Part shown: piece by piece, positions 44,540 through 51,391 of the stretch
Layout of the letters: each line of letters starts with the position of its first letter
Position numbering within the stretch: the first letter of the stretch is position 1
From: Streptomyces sp. NRRL WC-3742
GTDB taxonomy: Bacteria; Actinomycetota; Actinomycetes; Streptomycetales; Streptomycetaceae
Direction of reading: 5' to 3'
DNA: 64,000 nucleotides
Assembly (NCBI RefSeq): GCF_000720635.1
Contig: NZ_JOCF01000031.1
Location: 1 to 64,000 of the forward strand
The notes under the pieces: generated by a model
What the model saw: only the letters and a program-made list of their open reading frames with translations
The model's database searches: none
What the model was told of the DNA's origin: nothing
Position numbers and translations under genes: made by a program

Positions 44540-44995
44540 TCAGTGGGGGAGGCGGTGCCTGGCGAGGGTGTGGAGGGCGTGGGTGAGGGTGGCGCGCTCG
44601 GGGTCGGTGAGGGCGGCGGTCAGGTTCGCGTCCGCGGCTTCGGCCGCGTTGACGCAGAGGTCGAGGAGGCGGCGGCCTTCGGGGGTGAGGGTGAGGACCT
44701 GCCGGCGGCGGTCCTCGGGGTCGCGGACGCGTTCGACGGCGCCCAGTTCCTGGAGTTGGTCGGCGAGGGCGACGACCAGGCTGGGGGCGACTCCGAGGCG
44801 GGTGGCCAGTTCCTGTTGGGAGGCTGCGGCGCCGGCGTCGAGGGCGGCGAGGACTCCGGCGTGTTTGGGCTTGAGGCCCAGTTCCTCGACGCGTTCCGCG
44901 AAGTGGTCGGCGGCCAGAGCGCCGAGTGTCCCCAGGTTGAAGACGACGGTTGCGCGGAGCGCTTCGGCTCCCCTGATTTCCTTGACATCGCTCAC
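44540..44995 (-). CDS. MarR family transcriptional regulator
   Basis: A 151-residue winged-helix regulator. The dimerisation helices flank the core GLKPKHAGVLAALDAGAAASQQELATRLGVAPSLVVALADQLQELGAVERVRDPEDRRRQVLTLTPEGRRLL, where the wing DPEDRR is typical of MarR. ATG 44995. It is divergent from a small membrane gene at 45055, and a near-perfect palindrome lies in the 59-bp gap. The likely role is repression of itself and the neighbour until a phenolic or oxidative ligand binds; the ligand is not known. Confidence 0.93.
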   Translation of the reverse strand: MSDVKEIRGAEALRATVVFNLGTLGALAADHFAERVEELGLKPKHAGVLAALDAGAAASQQELATRLGVAPSLVVALADQLQELGAVERVRDPEDRRRQVLTLTPEGRRLLDLCVNAAEAADANLTAALTDPERATLTHALHTLARHRLPH

Positions 44996-45018
44996 GAGGA
45001 GAATGGTAGCTTCGGCAT

Positions 45019-45039
45019 ATCGTTCTAAGTGAGAATGAT
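45019..45039. promoter_or_regulatory. MarR operator candidate
   Basis: ATCGTTCT-AAGTG-AGAATGAT, 7 of 8 arm positions paired. It is AT-rich relative to its surroundings and lies in the divergent gap between the MarR and membrane genes, overlapping where both promoters must sit. Confidence 0.65.
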
Positions 45040-45054
45040 TCAGGGGGAGATGAA

Positions 45055-45417
45055 ATGAAGGCTCTGCTTGTCGCCAACGCGCTGGCGGCCCTCGTGAGTG
45101 CGGGGTCCAGCGTCGCCGGGGTGCTGCGTCCGGGGCTGGTCCTGTCGGCCGGAGAGGTGATCACGGCGGGGACGGGCCTGTACGCCCGGGCCTACGCCGT
45201 CCGCGCCGTGCCGCTGGGGCTGGCGACCGCGTGGGTGCTGCTGGCGGGCCCGCGGGCTGCGGCCTGGCCCATGCTGGTCGTCTCCGGGCTCGCCCAGGTG
45301 GGGGACTCGGCGATCGGCGCCAAGCAGCGCAATGCCGGGATGGCGTTCGGTGCGGGGGCCGTCGCGGTGCTGCACCTCGCGTCCGCCTGGTGGCTCTACG
45401 GGAAGAGCGGGTCCTGA
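45055..45417 (+). CDS. Small four-helix membrane protein, DUF4267-like
   Basis: A 120-residue protein with four hydrophobic stretches: LLVANALAALVSAGSSVAGVL, YAVRAVPLGLATAWVLLAG, WPMLVVSGLAQVGDSAIGA and AFGAGAVAVLHLASAWWLYG. The layout (Arg-containing second helix, GDSAIG loop) is similar to the DUF4267 protein at 39763, although sequence similarity is low. The ribosome-binding site GGGGGAG is six bases before the ATG. It is divergent from the MarR gene, which probably controls it. Its last 22 bases overlap the convergent DUF6011 gene. Confidence 0.78.
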   Translation: MKALLVANALAALVSAGSSVAGVLRPGLVLSAGEVITAGTGLYARAYAVRAVPLGLATAWVLLAGPRAAAWPMLVVSGLAQVGDSAIGAKQRNAGMAFGAGAVAVLHLASAWWLYGKSGS

Positions 45418-45596
45418 GTGATGTCGTAGCGGGGGGTGCGGCCGGAGGGGTCGCGGCATTCGGGGCCCAGGCGCAGCGTGCGCGACTCGGGGTCGTGGAG
45501 GGGCCGGTGGCAGCGGCGGCAGGTGACGTGGGGGCGCAGGACCTCGGGAGTGTCGGTACCGGGGAGGGGGTCGGGGAGGGGGTCGGGGCTCGTCAT
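45396..45596 (-). CDS. DUF6011-like zinc-ribbon small protein
   Basis: A 66-residue protein with one CxxC plus a later Cys: VTCRRCHRPLHDPESRTLRLGPECRD, the short zinc-binding pattern of DUF6011. The N-terminal part is proline-rich (PDPLPDPLPGTDTPE). The ATG overlaps the HxlR stop (ATGA), so it is co-translated with that regulator. Its 3' end overlaps the convergent membrane gene by 22 bp. Function unknown; possibly a metal-dependent partner of the HxlR protein. Confidence 0.75.
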   Translation of the reverse strand: MTSPDPLPDPLPGTDTPEVLRPHVTCRRCHRPLHDPESRTLRLGPECRDPSGRTPRYDITQDPLFP

Positions 45597-45982
45597 GCGG
45601 AGGCCCCTGCCGTGCGGGTGTCGTAGGACTCGCGTGCCGCCTCGACGGCCGGGACGCGCCGTTCCGACCAGTGGGCGAGGGCGGCGACGAGTTCGGCGGC
45701 CTCGCGGCCCAGGGGGGTGAGGCTGTAGTCGACGCGGGGCGGGATCACCGGGTGGGCCTCGCGGAGGACGAAGCCGTCGCGTTCGAGGGTCTGGAGGGTC
45801 TGGGCGAGCATCTTCTCGCTGACGCCGGAGACCCGGCGCCGCAGTTCGCTGAACCGGTAGCCGCGCTCGTGGAGGGCGCCGAGCACGAGGACGCCCCAGC
45901 GGCTGGTGACGTGCTCCAGCACGCCGCGCGAGGGGCAGAGCCGGTCGAAGACGTTCGGCGGAGGCAGCTCACTTACCTTCAT
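45593..45982 (-). CDS. HxlR family transcriptional regulator (QorR-like)
   Basis: A 129-residue HxlR (DUF24) regulator: LCPSRGVLEHVTSRWGVLVLGALHERGYRFSELRRRVSGVSEKMLAQTLQTLERDGFVLREAHPVIPPRVDYSLTPLGREA. The N-terminal Cys (Cys16, in RLCPSR) is the position used as redox switch in YodB/QorR-type proteins. It is divergent from an NmrA-like NAD(P)-binding gene. The pairing matches the Corynebacterium QorR-qor2 arrangement, where the regulator senses oxidants and controls a quinone reductase; applying this here is inference. Directly coupled to a DUF6011 gene. Confidence 0.92.
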   Translation of the reverse strand: MKVSELPPPNVFDRLCPSRGVLEHVTSRWGVLVLGALHERGYRFSELRRRVSGVSEKMLAQTLQTLERDGFVLREAHPVIPPRVDYSLTPLGREAAELVAALAHWSERRVPAVEAARESYDTRTAGASA

Positions 45983-45985
45983 GTC

Positions 45986-46010
45986 AGTACCCTACTTTCA
46001 AGTGCGTACT
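45986..46010. promoter_or_regulatory. HxlR operator candidate
   Basis: AGTAC (45986-45990) and GTACT (46006-46010), an inverted repeat with a 15-bp spacer; TACTTTC also occurs twice (45993 and 46007). It overlaps the region just before the HxlR start codon and faces the divergent NmrA gene. A second imperfect direct repeat, AGCGCCACCAA, lies at 46052 and 46070. Confidence 0.55.
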
Positions 46011-46096
46011 TTCGAAAGGTTAGTGCCCTTCGTAGGGTGAGTGAAGAGGTCGAGCGCCACCAATCAGTCAAGCGCCACCAACCAGAGGAGCACCTC

Positions 46097-46942
46097 ATGT
46101 ACGTCGTCACCGGAGCCACCGGCCAGCTCGGCCGTCTCGCCGTCGAGAGCCTGCTCGCCGAGGTCCCGGCCGCGGAGGTGGCCGTCGCCGTCCGTTCGGC
46201 GGAGAAGGCGGCCGACCTGGCCGCGCGTGGCGTGAGCGTGCGCGTCGTCGACTACGACCGCCCGGAGTCCCTCGCGGGCGCCTTCGCGGCCGGCGACCGG
46301 GTGCTGTTCATCTCGGGCAGCGAGGTGGGCCGCCGCCTGCCGCAGCACCAGGCGGTGGTGGAGGCGGCGAAGGCGGCCGGGGTCGCGCTGCTCGCCTACA
46401 CGTCCATCCAGGGCGCGGCGACCTTCGCCCTGGCCGACGAGCACCGGGCGACGGAGGCGATGATCCTCGCCTCCGGCCTTCCGTACGTGTTCCTGCGCAA
46501 CGGTTGGTACACCGAGAACTACCTGGGCGACGTGGCCGGCACGGTGGAGCGCGGGATCGTCCTGGGCAGCGCGGGCGAGGGCCGGGTGGCCACCGCCCCG
46601 CGCGGGGACTACGCGGAGGCGGCCGTCGCCGCGCTGACCGGCGACGCGACGAACGAGACGTACGAGCTGAGCGGCGACACCGCCTGGAGCCTGGGCGAGC
46701 TGGCCGCCGAGCTGGCGCAGGCGAGCGGCCGCCCGGTGGAGCACCGGAATGTCGCCCCGGCCGAGCACCTGGCCGCGCTGGTCGGCGCGGGCCTGCCGGA
46801 GGGCTTCGCCGGTGCGCTGGTGGACGTGGACGCGGGCATCGCGCGCGGCGAGCTGGCGGGCACCCCGGGCGACCTGGCCCGGCTGATCGGCCGCCCGACC
46901 GTCCCGCTGGCCGAGTCCGTCCGCGCGGCCGTCGGCGCCTGA
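46097..46942 (+). CDS. NmrA/QorB-like NAD(P)-binding protein, putative quinone reductase
   Basis: A 281-residue atypical SDR. The Rossmann motif is at the very N-terminus (MYVVTGATGQLGRLAVESLLAE); VRSAEKAADLAARGVSVRVVDYDRPESL, VLFISGSEVGRRLPQHQAVVEAAKAAGVALLAYTS and YVFLRNGWYTENYL are typical of QorB/NmrA-like proteins. E. coli QorB is an NADPH:quinone oxidoreductase, so this may serve quinone detoxification. ATG 46097 follows GAGGAG with six bases of spacing. The divergent HxlR gene is the probable regulator. Confidence 0.87.
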   Translation: MYVVTGATGQLGRLAVESLLAEVPAAEVAVAVRSAEKAADLAARGVSVRVVDYDRPESLAGAFAAGDRVLFISGSEVGRRLPQHQAVVEAAKAAGVALLAYTSIQGAATFALADEHRATEAMILASGLPYVFLRNGWYTENYLGDVAGTVERGIVLGSAGEGRVATAPRGDYAEAAVAALTGDATNETYELSGDTAWSLGELAAELAQASGRPVEHRNVAPAEHLAALVGAGLPEGFAGALVDVDAGIARGELAGTPGDLARLIGRPTVPLAESVRAAVGA

Positions 46943-47074
46943 CGCCGCGGAAGCGGACCCGGCATGTCCAGCATGCAAGCAATGTCATGACCAAAATCTG
47001 AAAACGGACGTGACAGCCGCCCTCCCCGCCCGCTACCGTCGCCTGGACACACGCGCGCGGGAGGGTGGCCGGCC

Positions 47075-48070
47075 ATGCCAGAGACGACGGACCAGGACAA
47101 CGGCAGGGGCCTCTGGTACGGCATCGCGGCCTACGGGATCTGGGGGCTCTTCCCCCTCTTCTGGCCGCTGCTGGAGCCCGGCGCCGCCGACGACATCCTC
47201 GCCAACCGGATGGTCTGGTCCCTGATCGCCGTCGTCCTGCTCCTGGTGGCGCAGCGGCACTGGGGCTGGATACGCCCGCTGCTGCGCCAGCCGCGCCGCC
47301 TGGCGATGCTGGCCGGCGCCGCCGCCGTGATCTCCGTCAACTGGGGCGTCTACATCTGGGCCGTCAACGCCGGCCACGTCGTCGAGACCAGCCTCGGGTA
47401 CTTCATCAACCCGCTGGTCACCATCGCCTTCGGCGTCCTGGTGCTCAAGGAGCGGTTGCGCCGCGCGCAGTGGACGGCGGTGGGCATCGGCGCGGCCGCC
47501 GTCGCGGTGCTGAGCGTGGCGTACGGGCGGCTGCCCTGGATCGCGCTGGTGCTGGCGTTCTCCTTCGCCACGTACGGCCTGCTGAAGAAGAAGGTCGGGC
47601 TGAGCGGGCTGGAGAGCCTGGCGGCGGAGAGCGCCTTCATGTTCCCCTTCGCCCTCGCCTACATGGTCTACCTGGAGGTCGCCGGGCGCGGCACCTTCGG
47701 GCACACCGTGGAGGGCAGCTACGGCTGGGGGCACTCGGGGCTGCTGATGCTGAGCGGCGTGATCACGGCGATCCCGCTGATGTGCTTCGGGGCGGCGGCG
47801 GTGCGGGTGCCGCTGACGGTGCTGGGGCTGCTGCAGTACCTGGCGCCGGTGTTCCAGTTCATGATCGGCGTCGCGGTGTTCCACGAGTCGATGTCCTCGG
47901 CGCGCTGGGCCGGGTTCGCCCTGGTCTGGCTCGCGCTGGCCACGCTCACCTGGGACGCGCTGCGCCAGGTGCGCGCGGACCGCGCCGGACGGGCCGCGGC
48001 CGCGGCAGCAACGGCGGCGGCGCAGCCCGTCCTCGCACGGACTCAGCAGGAAGAAGCCGTCACGCGCTGA
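47075..48070 (+). CDS. rarD: EamA family transporter RarD
   Basis: A 331-residue protein with ten helices arranged as two EamA repeats. Family motifs: WYGIAAYGIWGLFPLFWPLLEP at the start, ILANRMVWSL, VNWGVYIWAVNAGHVVETSLGYFINPLV and LMCFGAAAVRVPLTVLGLLQYLAPVFQFMIGVAVFHE. RarD proteins were named for chloramphenicol sensitivity but the substrate is not known. The alanine-rich tail is normal. Its last 11 bases overlap the convergent ABC permease gene. The gap 46943-47074 contains a CATGTCCAGCATG-type inverted stretch but no gene. Confidence 0.9.
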   Translation: MPETTDQDNGRGLWYGIAAYGIWGLFPLFWPLLEPGAADDILANRMVWSLIAVVLLLVAQRHWGWIRPLLRQPRRLAMLAGAAAVISVNWGVYIWAVNAGHVVETSLGYFINPLVTIAFGVLVLKERLRRAQWTAVGIGAAAVAVLSVAYGRLPWIALVLAFSFATYGLLKKKVGLSGLESLAAESAFMFPFALAYMVYLEVAGRGTFGHTVEGSYGWGHSGLLMLSGVITAIPLMCFGAAAVRVPLTVLGLLQYLAPVFQFMIGVAVFHESMSSARWAGFALVWLALATLTWDALRQVRADRAGRAAAAAATAAAQPVLARTQQEEAVTR

Positions 48071-48917
48071 TGTCGCGGCTGGTGAACCGCGCCCAGGCCG
48101 CCGAGCCGAACACGGCGACGTAGGCGGCCTGGAGCCCGAGGTCCTTGAGCACGCCGTCCCAGTACATCGGGGCGCGCAGCAGGTCCGAGAAGCTCATCCA
48201 GTAGTGCGGGAACAGGAACGGCCGCACCGCGTCCAGCTGCGGGAAGGCGTCCAGGATCTGGACGGTGATCACCAGGCTCACGGTGGCGGCCATGGCCGCG
48301 ATGCCGCTGCCGGTGAGCGTGGAGACGAACAGGCCGATCGCCACCAGCCCGGCCAGGGAGAGGGCGACGACCCCGGCCACCAGCAGGGCCCGGGGCAGGG
48401 CTTCGGCGAGGCCGATGGTGTCCCCGGAGATCAGGGTGACCTCGCCGAGCGGGAACAGCGCGGCCCCGGCGGCCAGGGCCGAGGCGGTGACGACGGCCGT
48501 GGCGGCCAGGCAGAACGCCATCCCGGCGGTGAACTTGGCGGCCAGCAGCCTGGTCCGCCCGGCGGGGGCGACGAGCAGGTAGCGCAGGGTGCCGGTGGCG
48601 GCCTCCCCGGCCACGGCGTCCCCGGCGACGACGCCGACCGTCATCGGCAGGAAGACGGGCAGGGCCACCGCGAGGGCGGTGAAGATCAGGAAGATCCCGT
48701 TCTGGGTGGTCTGGGCGATGAAGCTCGGGCCGCCGCCCCCGTCGTGGGGGTTGTCGGTGTTGAGCTTGACGACCACCCCGATCAGGACCGGCAGCAGCGC
48801 CAGGATGCCCAGCAGCACCTGGGTGCGCAGCCGCCGGAAGGTCAGGTGCAGCTCGTTGCGGAACAGCGCGAGGAAACCGCCCACGCGCACGGCCGGCAGC
48901 GGTTCAGCCAGCGACAT
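48060..48917 (-). CDS. ABC transporter permease (ABC-2 type)
   Basis: A 285-residue ABC-2 permease with six helices. The first helix follows FLALFRNELHLTFRRLRTQVLLGILALLPVLIGVVV; a periplasmic loop (KLNTDNPHDGGGGPSF) precedes FLIFTALAVALPVFLPMTVGVVAGDAVAGEAATGTLRYLLVAPAGR, the conserved cytoplasmic contact for the ATPase. It overlaps the ATPase gene by 14 bp. The transported substrate is unknown; ABC-2 exporters move drugs, lipids or peptides. Confidence 0.9.
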   Translation of the reverse strand: MSLAEPLPAVRVGGFLALFRNELHLTFRRLRTQVLLGILALLPVLIGVVVKLNTDNPHDGGGGPSFIAQTTQNGIFLIFTALAVALPVFLPMTVGVVAGDAVAGEAATGTLRYLLVAPAGRTRLLAAKFTAGMAFCLAATAVVTASALAAGAALFPLGEVTLISGDTIGLAEALPRALLVAGVVALSLAGLVAIGLFVSTLTGSGIAAMAATVSLVITVQILDAFPQLDAVRPFLFPHYWMSFSDLLRAPMYWDGVLKDLGLQAAYVAVFGSAAWARFTSRDISA

Positions 48918-49965
48918 CGAATCCCTCTCCGGTCAGCGCCACGAAGGCGTCCTCCAACGTGCCGCGCTCCAGCCCGAATCCGTACACCCGCACCCCGGCC
49001 TCGACCAGGGCGGCGCACAGCTTGGGCAGCGCGTCCTCCCCGAGCTCGCCGGCCTCGCCCGTGACGCGGTCCTCCTCGAGGGTGAGCGTGCCGACCCGGT
49101 GCGCGGTGAGCACCTCGGCGGCCGGCGCCGTGTCGGGGGTGCGCACGACGAGGCGGCCCTGGGCCCGGGCGGCGAGTTCGGCGACGGTGCCCTGGACGAG
49201 GAGCCGGCCGCGGGACATCACGGCGGCGTGGGTGCAGACCTGCTCGATCTCGTCCAGCAGGTGCGAGGAGAGGAACACGGTGGTGCCCTCGGCGGCGACC
49301 TCGCGCACCAGCGCCCGGATCTCCCGCATGCCCTGCGGGTCCAGGCCGTTGGTGGGCTCGTCCAGGACGAGCAGTTCGCGCGGGCGCAGCAGCGCGGAGG
49401 CCAGGCCCAGGCGCTGCTTCATGCCCAGCGAGTAGGCGCGGGCCTTCTTGCCCGCGGCGGCGCCCAGGCCGACGCGCTCCAGCGCGGCCTCGACCCGCCG
49501 GGCGCGGGTGCGCGGGTCGGCGGTGGGGTCGGCGGCGTCGAAGCGGACGAGGTTGTCCCGGCCGGTGAGGAAGCCGTAAAGGGCGGGGCCCTCGATGAGC
49601 GCGCCGACGCGGGGCAGCACGGCGGCGACGGACTGCGGCATGGGCGCGCCGAGCACGGTGGCGACCCCGGAGGTGGGGGCGATCAGGCCCATCAGCATCC
49701 GGATGGTGGTGGTCTTGCCGGAGCCGTTGGGGCCGAGGAAGCCGAAGACGGAGCCGCGCGGGACGCTCAGGTCCAGGGAGTCGACGGCGAGCTGGCCGCC
49801 CCGGAAGCGCTTGGTCAGGCCCCGGGTGCGGATGACGTCGTCAGGAGAGACGCCGTCAGGAGCGGAGGGGGAGGGGGAGGGAACGGGAACGGGGGCCGGG
49901 CGCCCTGCGGCGCCCGTACCCCCGGCCGGGCCCGTAACGTCCCCCGTTACGGGTGCCTCGGTCAT
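48904..49965 (-). CDS. ABC transporter ATP-binding protein
   Basis: A 353-residue ATPase. Walker A is GPNGSGKTT (GFLGPNGSGKTTTIRMLMG), the signature is YSLGMKQRLGLASALL, Walker B is LLVLDEPTNGLDPQGM, and the switch His is in VFLSSHLLDEIEQV. The N-terminal 42 residues are Pro/Ser/Gly-rich and unusual for the family. A C-terminal 90-residue extension (GRLVVRTPDTAPAAEVLTAHRVGTLTL) is typical of drug-exporting ABC-2 ATPases. It lies between the LolA-like gene (three-base gap) and the permease, in one operon. Confidence 0.94.
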   Translation of the reverse strand: MTEAPVTGDVTGPAGGTGAAGRPAPVPVPSPSPSAPDGVSPDDVIRTRGLTKRFRGGQLAVDSLDLSVPRGSVFGFLGPNGSGKTTTIRMLMGLIAPTSGVATVLGAPMPQSVAAVLPRVGALIEGPALYGFLTGRDNLVRFDAADPTADPRTRARRVEAALERVGLGAAAGKKARAYSLGMKQRLGLASALLRPRELLVLDEPTNGLDPQGMREIRALVREVAAEGTTVFLSSHLLDEIEQVCTHAAVMSRGRLLVQGTVAELAARAQGRLVVRTPDTAPAAEVLTAHRVGTLTLEEDRVTGEAGELGEDALPKLCAALVEAGVRVYGFGLERGTLEDAFVALTGEGFDVAG

Positions 49966-49968
49966 GCG

Positions 49969-51210
49969 TCAGTTCACCCCGGCGGCGTGCTGGAGGACGG
50001 GGGAGGTGACGGCGCCGGCGAAGACCCGGCCGTCGTCGGTGAGCAGGACGTTGACGACCTTGGTGCTGATCAGGGTGCCGCCCTTGACCGGCTTGCCGAG
50101 CGACTTGATCAGGCCCTTCGGGTTCAGGGCCGGCCCGTCGTGCCTGCCCTTGCCCTTGCCCTCGTCTCCCTTGGGCGCGGGGGCGGTGAAGTCCGGCAGC
50201 TTGCCGGTGAGGACCGTCGTCCAGCCCTCGCCGATCACGTTGAGGCCCTCGGGCCCGCCCGCCGCCTGGCCGACGATGCCCTGCGGGTGCGAGGCCCTGC
50301 CCTCGGCCTTGCCCTCTGCCTTGTCCCCTGCCTTGCCCTCGGTCACCTTGGCGCCCTTGGGCGCGGTGAAGTCGAAGGTCTTGGCGTCGGGCTTGGCGAA
50401 GGACACCTCGGTGAAGTGGACGTCCAGCACGGTGGAGCCGTCGGTGGAGCGGACCTGCACCGCCAGCGGCACGCCGTTCTCGGCGGCGACGGAGATGCGC
50501 ACCTCGTAGATCGTCGAGCCCTCCTGGGTGGGCTTGACGCTCAGCTTGTAGGCGTTCTGCCCGGCCACCTTCGTGGTGCCCGTGACGCTGACGTCGGTGG
50601 TGCCGGCGCCGGCGGTCAGGAACTGCTTGGCGGCCTCCTGCGGCGTGGTCGGCACCTGGGTCAGCGGCGCCTTGGGGTGCTCGGCGCCGGTGGGCCGGCC
50701 CGTGCGGTGGACGGCGGTGTTGGTGGAGCTGTCCCAGGCCCAGCTCTGGTCCCCGTTGTGGACGAGGGTGTAGCCGGCCATGTTCTCCAGCAGGTCGACC
50801 CGCTGGTGCTCCGGCCCGTCCACCGCGACGCGCAGCGTCTGGTCCCCGCCGAGGAGGCCGAACAGCTTGCTCTGCGGGTCGGCGCCGCCCTTGGCGGAGC
50901 CGTGGCCGCCGGCCGCGCCGAGGCCGCCCGCGGCGCCCAGCAGGCCCGAGGGCAGGCCGAGGTCGGTGGAGACCTTGACGGTCCCGGAGACGCTCTGGGC
51001 GTCGGAGCCGAGGACCTTGGCGACGAGCTGCTCGGCGCTCAGCGAGGGCAGGTCGGGCGGGGAGTCGGCGGCCAGGGCGGGCACCAGGCCGACCCCGGCG
51101 GCGATCGTCGCGGCGATCGCCAGGGGCACCGCCGCCCGGACCAGGGTGCGGCGCCGCGAGCGGTACGGGGCGCCCCCGTCCGCGTCCACCGCTGCCGTGT
51201 CGTTCGTCAT
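49969..51210 (-). CDS. LolA-like outer-surface/lipoprotein carrier family protein
   Basis: A 413-residue membrane-anchored extracytoplasmic protein. A basic N-terminus precedes one hydrophobic helix (TLVRAAVPLAIAATIAAGVGLVPALAA). The LolA/DUF2092-type beta-sheet follows: LSAEQLVAKVLGSDAQSVSGTVKVSTDLGLP, TLRVAVDGPEHQRVDLLENMAGYTLVHNGDQSWAWDSSTNTAVH, and YKLSVKPTQEGSTIYEVRISVAAENGVPLAVQV. Gly/Lys-rich insertions occur near residues 100 and 310. ATG 51210 follows GAGG with five bases of spacing and is preferred over ATG 51255. It is the first gene of the operon with an ABC-2 exporter, suggesting that it accepts or signals for the exported lipid or lipoprotein. Confidence 0.85.
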   Translation of the reverse strand: MTNDTAAVDADGGAPYRSRRRTLVRAAVPLAIAATIAAGVGLVPALAADSPPDLPSLSAEQLVAKVLGSDAQSVSGTVKVSTDLGLPSGLLGAAGGLGAAGGHGSAKGGADPQSKLFGLLGGDQTLRVAVDGPEHQRVDLLENMAGYTLVHNGDQSWAWDSSTNTAVHRTGRPTGAEHPKAPLTQVPTTPQEAAKQFLTAGAGTTDVSVTGTTKVAGQNAYKLSVKPTQEGSTIYEVRISVAAENGVPLAVQVRSTDGSTVLDVHFTEVSFAKPDAKTFDFTAPKGAKVTEGKAGDKAEGKAEGRASHPQGIVGQAAGGPEGLNVIGEGWTTVLTGKLPDFTAPAPKGDEGKGKGRHDGPALNPKGLIKSLGKPVKGGTLISTKVVNVLLTDDGRVFAGAVTSPVLQHAAGVN

Positions 51211-51379
51211 GGCGTCCTCAACTCCTCTGCGCAAACCAGCGATTGGCTCTGTCACACCATTAGAGACCGCCGCTCGGCGTCCGTCATCGCCCTACGGGGC
51301 CACTTCGGTGTGGCCCTCTCGGCTACTGCGACCCTGAGGCGTCTCAGGGTTGGCCCCTCCCCGGGTACGACCGCTGGCG

Positions 51380-51385
51380 TAGGGT
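51380..51385 (+). promoter_or_regulatory. Possible -10 element of the FO synthase gene
   Basis: TAGGGT, six bases before the ATG at 51392. There is no ribosome-binding site in the interval, which suggests a leaderless transcript. No convincing -35 is seen at the right distance. Confidence 0.35.
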
Positions 51386-51391
51386 CACGCC

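Noticed and set aside
44181..45164. 327-codon minus-strand frame over the MarR region
   Set aside because: Pro/Arg-rich, overlaps the clearly real MarR gene in another frame and the promoter gap.
46943..47074. Small RNA in the gap before rarD
   Set aside because: Only a short imperfect inverted stretch is present, with no promoter or terminator that I can support.
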